From positions 1 to 8,082 of the forward strand of contig CAZBQG010000210.1 of assembly GCA_964493945.1 (NCBI GenBank): 8,082 bases of DNA, read 5' to 3'. Source of the stretch: CAZBQG01 sp964493945. Its GTDB lineage: Bacteria; Pseudomonadota; Alphaproteobacteria; Rhodospirillales; UBA2165. The number at the start of each line of letters is the position of its first letter. Position 1 is the stretch's first letter. The notes beneath the pieces are model-generated. The model was not told the origin of the DNA. It saw nothing but the letters and a program-made list of their open reading frames with translations, and did not search any database. Shown piece after piece: positions 1 to 6,503 of this stretch. Position numbers and translations under genes: made by a program.

Positions 1-95
1 GCGATTGCCCAGAGCATGGCGATGGCCAGCGCTAGGAGGCGCCGGTCGAACCAGGAAAATCGGGCTCCGATGATGCCGGCCATGGGGGAGTGCAT
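1..95 (-). CDS. N-terminus of a probable membrane protein (partial, runs off left edge)
   Basis: Reading leftward from an ATG at 95, the frame stays open to the window edge (31 codons). It encodes a short polar start, then FSWFDRR, then a hydrophobic stretch LLALAIAMLWAI. A positively charged patch followed by a hydrophobic segment is how many inner-membrane transporters begin, with the first helix entering the membrane. A second in-frame ATG lies at 83. Neither start has a visible Shine-Dalgarno sequence: the upstream bases on this strand are C- and T-rich. Third codon positions are mostly G or C, as in the neighbouring genes, which supports coding on this strand. The gene is divergent from ribF. 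Too little is present to name a family; a major-facilitator or similar permease is a guess only. Confidence 0.45.
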   Translation of the reverse strand, partial: MHSPMAGIIGARFSWFDRRLLALAIAMLWAI

Positions 96-186
96 AGCAA
101 TTTTGGGGGAAAAAGGGAATGGGGCCGATCCGCAACCACTCCTTTGTTCTTGACCGATCCGGGCGTCGCTGACAGTTTCTTGCCGC
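96..186. promoter_or_regulatory. Divergent intergenic region upstream of ribF
   Basis: This 91-base gap separates the leftward membrane-protein gene from the rightward ribF run, so it should carry promoters for both. On the plus strand TTGACC at 150-155 is a fair -35 hexamer, but the best-spaced -10 candidate, CAGTTT at 173-178 (17-base spacer), is poor, so the promoter is tentative. A purine-rich block at 105-124 (runs of G and A) has no assigned role. There is no clear ribosome binding site just before the ribF ATG. No FMN riboswitch can be recognised in so short a leader. Confidence 0.3.
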
Positions 187-1119
187 ATGCGTATCTACCG
201 TCATCATCATGACCTGCCGGAGCACCACTTGGGTGCGGCCATTGCCATCGGAAATTTCGATGGCGTTCATCTGGGGCATCAAAAGGTCATCAATACCGCC
301 GGCGAAGTGGCACGGGAAACCGGTGTGCCCTGGGGGGTTTTGACCTTTGAGCCCCATCCAAGGCTGGTCTTCAACCGCCATATTTCCCCGTTCCGTCTGA
401 CACCCTTCCAGGTCAAGGCCCGTCTGGTCGAGGGATTGGGTGCCGATTTCCTCATCGTGCTTCATTTCGATCTGGATTTTTCCAAAAGCACGGCCGATGA
501 ATTCATCTCCCAAATCCTGGTGGAAAATCTGAGGGTCAGCCATATGGTGTCGGGCTTCGATTTCGTCTTTGGCCATGAACGCCAGGGCAACAGCGCCTAT
601 CTGGAGGCCCGGGGCAAGGAATTGGGCTTCTCCACCACCAGCCTGACCAAGGTGCTGGACGGTGGCGCCGAGGTCATATCCTCGACCCGGGTGCGCGCCC
701 TTCTGGGCGAAGGCGAGCCTGAGCAGGCCACCGGTCTTTTGGGGCGCCCTTATGAAATTGCCGGCCGGGTGATTACCGGCGAGGCGCGGGGCCGCACCAT
801 CGGCTTTCCCACCGCCAATCTGAAACTGGACAGCTATACCAAACCCGCCACCGGCGTTTACGCGGTGCAGGCGGGCCTAGCGGAAAATGGAGAGTTGGTT
901 TGGCATGACGGCGTGGCCAATTTGGGATATAGACCCACCTTCGATGGCGTCGGCCTTTTGCTCGAGACCCATCTGTTCGATTTCAAAGGTGAACTGGTGA
1001 GCAGATATTTACGGGTGCGGCTGATTTCTTATCTGCGCGATGAACGCAAATTCGACGGAATTGATGACCTCAAGGCACAGATCGTCAAGGACTGCGGGGA
1101 TGCGCGCGCCAGGCTCTAA
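187..1119 (+). CDS. ribF: Bifunctional riboflavin kinase / FAD synthetase RibF
   Basis: RibF is a cytoplasmic enzyme that phosphorylates riboflavin to FMN and then adenylylates FMN to FAD. The 310-residue length is normal. The N-terminal adenylyltransferase domain shows the nucleotide-binding motif GNFDGVHLGH at residues 22-31, FEPHP at 54-58, GFDFVFG at 123-129 and ISSTRVR at 164-170. The C-terminal riboflavin kinase domain shows GRTIGFPTAN at 202-211, GVYAV at 223-227, NLGYRPTF at 245-252 and LETHLFDF at 259-266; Glu260 is at the position of the kinase's catalytic base. The start at 187 places the GNFDG motif about 20 residues in, as is usual for the family, although no good ribosome binding site precedes it. 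The stop overlaps the ileS start by one base (TAATG), suggesting translational coupling. ribF upstream of ileS is a conserved order, also seen in E. coli. Confidence 0.97.
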   Translation: MRIYRHHHDLPEHHLGAAIAIGNFDGVHLGHQKVINTAGEVARETGVPWGVLTFEPHPRLVFNRHISPFRLTPFQVKARLVEGLGADFLIVLHFDLDFSKSTADEFISQILVENLRVSHMVSGFDFVFGHERQGNSAYLEARGKELGFSTTSLTKVLDGGAEVISSTRVRALLGEGEPEQATGLLGRPYEIAGRVITGEARGRTIGFPTANLKLDSYTKPATGVYAVQAGLAENGELVWHDGVANLGYRPTFDGVGLLLETHLFDFKGELVSRYLRVRLISYLRDERKFDGIDDLKAQIVKDCGDARARL

Positions 1120-3920
1120 TGGATAAAATGACTATAGATTATAAATCTTCCGTTTTTCTGCCCAAGACCGACTTTCCCATGAAGGCCGGCCTGGCCAAGC
1201 GCGAGCCCGAATTTCTGGAACGCTGGGAAAAGATGGATTTGTATGGCCTCTTGCGGGGTCAATCCAAGGGAAGGGAGAAATTCATCCTTCATGACGGGCC
1301 GCCCTATGCCAACGGTAATCTGCATATCGGCCATGCCTTAAATAAAATTCTCAAGGACGTAATCAACCGCTCCCAGCAGATGCAGGGTCGGGACGCGGTC
1401 TATGTGCCCGGCTGGGATTGCCACGGCCTGCCCATCGAATGGAAGATCGAAGAGAGATACAGGAAAAAGGGAGCCGACAAGGATGAGGTTCCGGTGGTCG
1501 ATTTCCGCCGTGAATGCCGTGAATTCGCGGCCCGCTGGATCGATATCCAGCGCGACGAATTCATCCGTCTTGGGGTTCTGGGGGATTGGCAAAATCCCTA
1601 TACCACCATGACCCATGCCGCCGAGGCCCAGATCGCCAGGGAACTTGGCAAATTCGTCATGGACGGAAGTCTTTACCGGGGCGCCAAGCCGGTCCTCTGG
1701 TCGGTGGTGGAAAAGACCGCCCTGGCCGAGGCGGAAGTGGAATATCAGGACCATACGTCGAATACGATTTTCGTCCGCTTTCCCGTCAGGAGCGGTGCTG
1801 ACGGCGAGGTGAGCGTGGTAATCTGGACCACCACGCCCTGGACCATTCCCGGCAACCGGGCCATCGCTTACAGCGAAAAGGACAGCTATCTGCGCATCCG
1901 GGTGACGGCGGTGACAGATGAGGCCAAGGCCCGCCCCGGCGAGGAAATCCTTCTCGCCGCCGGCCTCCTGAAAGCTGTATCGGCGGAAGCCGGAATTACT
2001 GATTGCGAAACTCTGGGCCAAATCCCGGGCGCGGAACTGGATGGGATCATTTGCGCCCATCCTCTGGCGGGGCAGGGTTATGACTTCGATGTGCCCCTGC
2101 TGGCCGGTGATTTCGTCGAAATGGAGACCGGATCGGGCTTCGTCCATATCGCGCCTGGCCATGGCGCCGATGACTGGGAACTGGGCATACGCCATGATAT
2201 TCCCGTGCCCGATACGGTGGGCCCGGACGGCCTGTTTCTGGATCAGGTCCCCTTGTTCGCCGGCCAGCATGTGTTCAAGGCCGACGCAGTGGTCATGGAA
2301 GCGTTGGAGGCTGCCGGTGCTATTTTGGGTGCTGCCAAGCTGGCCCATTCCTATCCCCATTCCTGGCGTTCCAAGGCGCCCCTGATTTTCCGCAACACGC
2401 CCCAATGGTTCATTTCCATGGAGCGGGAGGGTCTGCGCGCCAAGGCCCTGGAGGCCATATCCAACACCGATTTTTTTCCCGGCGCCGGGCGCAACCGCCT
2501 GAGAGGCATGATAGAGGCCCGGCCCGACTGGTGTGTGTCCCGCCAGCGGGCCTGGGGCGTGCCACTATCCGTGTTCGTCGATAAAAAGACTGGCGAGCCC
2601 TTGCGCGACCAAGCGGTCCAGGAGCGCATAGCGGAAGCCTTCGAGGCCGAAGGCGCCGATGCCTGGTTTGCCTCTGATGCCAGCCGTTTTCTTGGGCCAG
2701 GGCGCGACCCGGATGATTTCGAACAGATCATGGATATTCTGGATGTGTGGTTCGACAGCGGCTCGACCCACAGTTTCGTTTTGGAACAGCGCGACGATCT
2801 GGCCTGGCCCGCATCCCTTTATCTGGAAGGCAGCGATCAGCACCGGGGCTGGTTTCATTCCTCGCTGCTCGAATCCTGTGCGACGCGGGGCCGGGCACCT
2901 TATGATGCCGTGCTCACCCACGGCTTCGTCATGGGCGAGGATGGCCAGAAGATGTCTAAATCGCTGGGCAACATCGTCGCGCCTCAAAAGGTGGTGGAAA
3001 CCAACGGCGCCGATATCCTGCGCCTTTGGGTGGTAGGATCGGATTATTCGGAAGATCTGAGGATCGGGCCGGAAATCATCAAATCCCATGCTGATATCTA
3101 TCGCCGGCTGCGTAATACACTGCGCTTCCTATTAGGCAATCTGAACGGATTTGATTCCTCAGACGTGATGGATGTGGGTGACATGCCCGAACTGGAACGC
3201 TGGGTGTTGCACAGATTGTGGGAGCTGGACGGAAAAGTGCGGGGTGCCAGCAGCGATTATGAATTCCATTCCATGTTCACCGAATTGCATAATTTCTGCA
3301 CGGTGGACCTTTCGTCCTTTTATTTCGATATCCGCAAGGACGCCTTGTATTGCGATAGGGCCGATGATCCGAAACGGCGCGCCGCTGTTTGTGTTCTTGA
3401 TCATCTGTTCCATTGTCTTTGTTCCTGGCTGGCGCCGGTCATCTGTTTCACGGCGGAAGAAGCCTGGCTTGCCCGCTTCCCGGGGGCTGAGGAAAGCATC
3501 CATTTGCGCCAATTTCCCGAAATACCCGCGGGCTGGCGCGACGATGAACTGGCCGGGCGATGGGAAAAAATCCGCAGCCTGCGCCGCGTCGTCACCGGTG
3601 CCTTGGAAATAGAGCGGGCCGAAAAGCGCATCGGGTCAAGTTTGCAGGCCCATCCGATGATCCATGCCGGTGCCGATTTCCAGGCGGTTATAGAAGGTCC
3701 GGACTGGGCCGAAATCGCTATCACGTCCGGTGCCAATTTCAGTGGTGATGAAGCACCCAAAGGTGCATTCCGGCTGGACGATGTGCCGGGCGTCGCCGTG
3801 GTGCCGGGCCTGTCCAGCGGCGAAAAATGCGTGCGCTGTTATAAATTCCTGGATGAGGTGGGCGAAGTGGATGCACATCCTGAATTATGCCACCGTTGCG
3901 CCGATGCCGTTGGGGGTTGA
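1119..3920 (+). CDS. ileS: Isoleucyl-tRNA synthetase (IleRS, bacterial type)
   Basis: This class I aminoacyl-tRNA synthetase charges tRNA-Ile in the cytoplasm. Its 933 residues are close to the 938 of the E. coli enzyme. The ATP-site HIGH motif is at residues 69-72 and KMSKS at 611-615. The CP1 editing domain that hydrolyses Val-tRNA-Ile shows WTTTPWTIPGN from residue 236 and HIAPGHGADD ending at Asp351-Asp352, the region of the conserved editing aspartate. Other IleRS signatures are GWDCHGLPIE, DVWFDSGSTH and EGSDQHRGWFHSS. The C-terminus carries a zinc-finger tail with Cys904, Cys907, Cys924 and Cys927. This tail, the length and the motifs fit the standard bacterial form and not the eukaryote-like type linked to mupirocin resistance. 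The ATG at 1119 sits within the ribF stop; Met4 at 1128 is an alternative start. lspA follows after 6 bases, so co-transcription is likely. Confidence 0.98.
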   Translation: MDKMTIDYKSSVFLPKTDFPMKAGLAKREPEFLERWEKMDLYGLLRGQSKGREKFILHDGPPYANGNLHIGHALNKILKDVINRSQQMQGRDAVYVPGWDCHGLPIEWKIEERYRKKGADKDEVPVVDFRRECREFAARWIDIQRDEFIRLGVLGDWQNPYTTMTHAAEAQIARELGKFVMDGSLYRGAKPVLWSVVEKTALAEAEVEYQDHTSNTIFVRFPVRSGADGEVSVVIWTTTPWTIPGNRAIAYSEKDSYLRIRVTAVTDEAKARPGEEILLAAGLLKAVSAEAGITDCETLGQIPGAELDGIICAHPLAGQGYDFDVPLLAGDFVEMETGSGFVHIAPGHGADDWELGIRHDIPVPDTVGPDGLFLDQVPLFAGQHVFKADAVVMEALEAAGAILGAAKLAHSYPHSWRSKAPLIFRNTPQWFISMEREGLRAKALEAISNTDFFPGAGRNRLRGMIEARPDWCVSRQRAWGVPLSVFVDKKTGEPLRDQAVQERIAEAFEAEGADAWFASDASRFLGPGRDPDDFEQIMDILDVWFDSGSTHSFVLEQRDDLAWPASLYLEGSDQHRGWFHSSLLESCATRGRAPYDAVLTHGFVMGEDGQKMSKSLGNIVAPQKVVETNGADILRLWVVGSDYSEDLRIGPEIIKSHADIYRRLRNTLRFLLGNLNGFDSSDVMDVGDMPELERWVLHRLWELDGKVRGASSDYEFHSMFTELHNFCTVDLSSFYFDIRKDALYCDRADDPKRRAAVCVLDHLFHCLCSWLAPVICFTAEEAWLARFPGAEESIHLRQFPEIPAGWRDDELAGRWEKIRSLRRVVTGALEIERAEKRIGSSLQAHPMIHAGADFQAVIEGPDWAEIAITSGANFSGDEAPKGAFRLDDVPGVAVVPGLSSGEKCVRCYKFLDEVGEVDAHPELCHRCADAVGG

Positions 3921-3926
3921 CCGGTC

Positions 3927-4421
3927 ATGCCGCACCTGACCTATCAGGGGCTGGGGTTTGCAGGCCTGGTGCTGATCATCGATCAGGCCACTAAATGGTG
4001 GATGATGGGTCTGCTGATGCCGCCGCCCCGGACCATCGAGGTCACGTCTTTTTTCAATCTGGTGGTGGCCTGGAACCGGGGCATCAGTTTTGGGCTGTTC
4101 GATACGGAAGGCAGAATGGGCGTCTGGATTTTATCCGGTCTGGCGCTGGTCATATGCGGGGTGCTTTTCCAGTGGATGCGCAAGGCTCACCGGTTGGTGC
4201 TTGTCCTGGCGCTGGGCGCCATCATCGGCGGCGCGGTGGGCAACGTAATCGACCGCCTCCGCTTTGGCGCGGTGTTCGATTTCCTGGATGTGCATCTGGC
4301 CGGCTATCACTGGCCGGCCTTCAACGGGGCGGATAGCTTTATTTCGGTGGGTGCCGTTTTCCTGATCCTCGATTCCTTGTTTGCGCGGAGCGATTTGGAG
4401 TCTAAAATAGACGAAAGCTGA
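3927..4421 (+). CDS. lspA: Lipoprotein signal peptidase (signal peptidase II)
   Basis: LspA is an inner-membrane aspartyl protease that cuts the signal peptide from diacylglyceryl-modified prolipoproteins just before the lipobox cysteine. At 164 residues it has the usual size. Visible motifs are DQATK at 19-23, FFNLVVAWNRGISFG at 42-56, GNVIDR at 105-110, VFDFLD at 116-121 and FNGAD at 132-136. Asp118 and Asp136 match the catalytic pair and are 18 residues apart, as in E. coli (Asp123 and Asp141). Four hydrophobic segments are apparent, near residues 8-26, 64-83, 90-108 and 138-152. The gap after ileS is 6 bases, with a G-rich stretch at the end of ileS as possible ribosome binding site. The next gene encodes a lipoprotein, a natural substrate. 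The only small oddity is Gly134 inside the FNxAD motif, where Val or Leu is more usual. Confidence 0.96.
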   Translation: MPHLTYQGLGFAGLVLIIDQATKWWMMGLLMPPPRTIEVTSFFNLVVAWNRGISFGLFDTEGRMGVWILSGLALVICGVLFQWMRKAHRLVLVLALGAIIGGAVGNVIDRLRFGAVFDFLDVHLAGYHWPAFNGADSFISVGAVFLILDSLFARSDLESKIDES

Positions 4422-4437
4422 AAAGCAGGTAACCAGG

Positions 4438-5016
4438 ATGAAAAAATCATATGTTACGGCTGGTACTGCCCTGATCGCCATGCTCGTGCTGAGCGGCTGC
4501 GACACCACTCGGCGCGCCCTTGGGCAGACCAAGGATCCGCCCGATGAATTTGCCGTTTTTACCCGGGCCCCCCTGAGTCTTCCGCCGGAATACAATATCC
4601 GTCCACCCAAGCCAGGTGCTACCCGTCCGCAGGCCGTCCAACCCCGCGACCTGGTGCGCCAGGCGCTGAGCGGTGCCACCACCCGGCGCTCCGCTGGCAA
4701 ATCCTCTGCCGGCGGCGGGCGGGCGGCAAGTGCGGCCGAACGGGCCATCTTGCAACGTTCGGGCGCGGCAAATCCGGACCCCAATATCCGTCAACTGGTG
4801 AACCGGGAAACCTCGTTTTTTTCCGAAGAGGATAAAACCTTCGCTGACCGCATTGTTTTCTGGGGCGTGGCGACCCAATTTGGCGATGTGGTCGATGCAA
4901 AAAAGGAAGCCAGGCGGATCAATGAAAGGCAGGCCCTGGGCCGGCCCTTGGCAGGCAGCAATGTGCCGACCATCAAACGCAAAAATCGCGCGATCCTTGA
5001 AGGCGTCTTCGATTAG
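4438..5016 (+). CDS. DUF3035 (BamF-like) lipoprotein
   Basis: This 192-residue protein begins with a lipoprotein signal peptide: MKK, a hydrophobic stretch and the lipobox LSGC with Cys21 as the lipidation site. Residues 34-57 carry the motif PPDEFAVFTRAPLSLPP plus YNIRPP, typical of the alphaproteobacterial DUF3035 family. Part of that family is described as BamF, an accessory lipoprotein of the outer-membrane beta-barrel assembly complex; this assignment is recalled knowledge, not shown by the sequence. The middle (about 68-105) is rich in Ala, Gly, Ser and Arg and probably disordered. The conserved tail includes TFADRIVFWG, PTIKRKNRAILEGVFD and a basic helix around 154-170. The residue after Cys21 is Asp, which in enterobacteria favours inner-membrane retention. 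The gene starts 16 bases after lspA with AGG at 4427-4429 as likely ribosome binding site, so it is probably in the same transcript as the peptidase that matures it. Confidence 0.82.
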   Translation: MKKSYVTAGTALIAMLVLSGCDTTRRALGQTKDPPDEFAVFTRAPLSLPPEYNIRPPKPGATRPQAVQPRDLVRQALSGATTRRSAGKSSAGGGRAASAAERAILQRSGAANPDPNIRQLVNRETSFFSEEDKTFADRIVFWGVATQFGDVVDAKKEARRINERQALGRPLAGSNVPTIKRKNRAILEGVFD

Positions 5017-5032
5017 CTGCATCCGTTTGATT

Positions 5033-5053
5033 TCGCCATTTTCACTTTGGCGA
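5033..5053 (+). repeat. Short perfect inverted repeat after the lipoprotein gene
   Basis: TCGCCA at 5033-5038 is the exact reverse complement of TGGCGA at 5048-5053, with a 9-base loop; one G-T wobble pair (5032 with 5054) could extend the stem. It starts 17 bases after the stop of the DUF3035 lipoprotein gene. No T-run follows, so it is not a classical intrinsic terminator. It could protect the 3' end of the upstream mRNA, bind a regulator, or be chance. Confidence 0.35.
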
Positions 5054-5093
5054 GAGGCGGCTTGATTGGACGCGCCGGACATAATATCTGGTT

Positions 5094-5114
5094 GGCGTCG
5101 ATTCGCCTTTTTTT
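5094..5114 (+). terminator. Possible weak intrinsic terminator or attenuator before the M16 pair
   Basis: GGCG at 5094-5097 pairs with CGCC at 5104-5107 across a 6-base loop and is followed immediately by seven T (5108-5114). The order of GC stem then T-run is that of an intrinsic terminator on the plus strand, but a 4-base stem is short and termination may be partial. It lies 21 bases before the ATG of the first M16 gene. If the transcript comes from lspA and the lipoprotein gene it would separate the two gene groups. If a promoter lies at the AT-rich CATAATAT around 5080-5087 it would sit inside the M16 leader. No well-spaced -35 box supports that promoter. Confidence 0.4.
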
Positions 5115-5135
5115 GACCATCGGATAAACTGGAAT

Positions 5136-6503
5136 ATGTGGTTTCATTTGAAATCGGTAACGCGTCTGATCGCCGCTCTGATTTTTGCCTGGGCGGCTGC
5201 CGCCGGCGATGCACGGGCCGCGGTGTTCAATCCCCAAAGCTTTACGCTCAAGAACGGCATGCGGGTGGTGGTCATCTCTAATCACCGCGCCCCCGTCGTG
5301 ATCCATATGGTCTGGTACAAGGTGGGCGCGGCGGATGATCCGAGGGGCCGTTCGGGCACCGCGCATTTCTTCGAACATCTCATGTTCAAGGCAACCAAGA
5401 CAATGACGTCCGGCGAATTTTCCAAGACCGTGGCCCGCAATGGCGGGCGCGACAATGCCTTCACGTCGAACGATTATACGGGCTATCACCAAAGCGTCGC
5501 CGTCGACCGCCTGCCCCTCGTCATGCGCATGGAGGCCGACCGCATGCGCAATCTGGTGCTGGCCCCGGGTGAGATCGAGCCGGAACGCCAGGTGGTTCTG
5601 GAAGAACGGCGTTCGCGCACCGACAATTCGCCACGCGCGCGTCTATACGAACAAATGAACGCGGCCCTTTATCTCAATCATCCCTACCGCAATCCGATCA
5701 TCGGATGGGAACACGAAATCCGCGCTATCGGCATGGATGACCTCAAGAGTTTCTATAAAAAATGGTACGCCCCCAATAACGCCATTCTGGTGGTCGCCGG
5801 CGACATTACCTTGGAAAAGCTGCGCCCCCTGGCAGAGAAATATTATGGCGGGCTGAAGCCAAGCAAGGGGCTGGAACGCATCAGGACCCAGGAGCCCCCT
5901 CCCGGCGCCGCCCGGCGCATCGCCCTCCGGGACCGTCGCGTGCGCCAGCCTTCCTGGCGCCGCGCCTATCTGGCGCCCAGCCACGGATATGGCGACAAGG
6001 CTCATCTTTATTCCCTCGAGGTGCTGGCCGAAATTTTCGGCTCCGGCTCCACCAGCCGCCTTTACCGTTCCATGGTGATCGGTGAAAAATTGGCCGTGTC
6101 GGCCCGCGCCGGATACGATGCCGGTGGGCTGGGCCCTTCCACCTTTTCCATCGGGGCCAGCCCGCTTCCCGGCATTTCCATGGAAAAATTGGAAGCCGGG
6201 ATCGATGCCCAAATCGCCCTTCTGGTTGAAAAGGGCGTGACGGAAAAAGAAACGGAACGGGCCAAGCAACGTCTGATCGACGGCGCCGTATTCGCCAGGG
6301 ATTCACTCCGCGCCGGAGCCCGGGTTCTGGGTGGGGCTCTCAGTTCGGGGATGAAGATCGAGGATGTGGAGAACTGGCCGGAACGCATCGGGGCTGTAAC
6401 GGCGGATCGGATTAAGGCCGCAGCCCGGGCCGTTTTCAAAAAACGCGCCTCGGTCACCGGCCTGCTGCTGCCGCCCCGGGCCAAAAAGAGTGCCGGCCCA
6501 TGA
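5136..6503 (+). CDS. Secreted M16 family zinc metallopeptidase, catalytic (HxxEH) subunit
   Basis: This 455-residue protein belongs to peptidase family M16 (pitrilysin / mitochondrial processing peptidase group). Residues 1-28 form a Sec-type signal peptide with a hydrophobic core and likely cleavage after ARA (Ala28), so it should act in the periplasm. The inverted zinc motif is His77-Phe-Phe-Glu80-His81, with Glu80 the catalytic base. Glu157 lies 76 residues after His81, the spacing expected of the third zinc ligand, and Glu150 also matches a conserved glutamate. The segment GGRDNAFTSNDYTGYH (103-118) is typical of the family's N-terminal domain. In the C-terminal domain GSTSRLYRSMVIGEKLAVS has Val314 and Val321 where single-chain relatives have Arg and Tyr, so its active site looks incomplete alone. 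The length fits the two-domain M16B type. The gene overlaps the next by 4 bases (ATGA), and the products probably form a heterodimer. Substrate unknown. The ribosome binding site is weak (GGA at 5122-5124). Confidence 0.93.
   Translation: MWFHLKSVTRLIAALIFAWAAAAGDARAAVFNPQSFTLKNGMRVVVISNHRAPVVIHMVWYKVGAADDPRGRSGTAHFFEHLMFKATKTMTSGEFSKTVARNGGRDNAFTSNDYTGYHQSVAVDRLPLVMRMEADRMRNLVLAPGEIEPERQVVLEERRSRTDNSPRARLYEQMNAALYLNHPYRNPIIGWEHEIRAIGMDDLKSFYKKWYAPNNAILVVAGDITLEKLRPLAEKYYGGLKPSKGLERIRTQEPPPGAARRIALRDRRVRQPSWRRAYLAPSHGYGDKAHLYSLEVLAEIFGSGSTSRLYRSMVIGEKLAVSARAGYDAGGLGPSTFSIGASPLPGISMEKLEAGIDAQIALLVEKGVTEKETERAKQRLIDGAVFARDSLRAGARVLGGALSSGMKIEDVENWPERIGAVTADRIKAAARAVFKKRASVTGLLLPPRAKKSAGP

Noticed and set aside
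1..153. Plus-strand open frame from the left edge to a TGA at 151-153, possibly the tail of an upstream gene
   Set aside because: Its translation is a mix of Arg, Met, Ala and Asn with no family-like ending. The opposite strand gives a more natural membrane-protein start, though the short length leaves some doubt.
1338..2405. Long open frame on the minus strand (355 codons) inside ileS
   Set aside because: It lies wholly opposite a well-conserved ileS sequence, including the HIGH-proximal and editing regions. Its translation has no recognisable motif, and such antisense frames are expected in GC-rich coding DNA.
2565..3089. Minus-strand open frame of 174 codons opposite the ileS catalytic core
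   Set aside because: It overlaps the conserved DVWFDSGS and KMSKS coding region and has no family signature or independent ribosome binding site.
3828..3911. The Cys-rich end of ileS considered as a separate small zinc-ribbon protein
   Set aside because: It is in frame with ileS, and the CxxC pairs at 904-927 are the normal C-terminal zinc finger of bacterial IleRS.
4131..5214. Two overlapping minus-strand open frames (217 and 255 codons) opposite lspA and the lipoprotein gene
   Set aside because: The plus-strand genes here have lipobox, catalytic aspartates and family motifs. The antisense translations are low-complexity, rich in Arg, Gly and Pro, with no recognisable domain.
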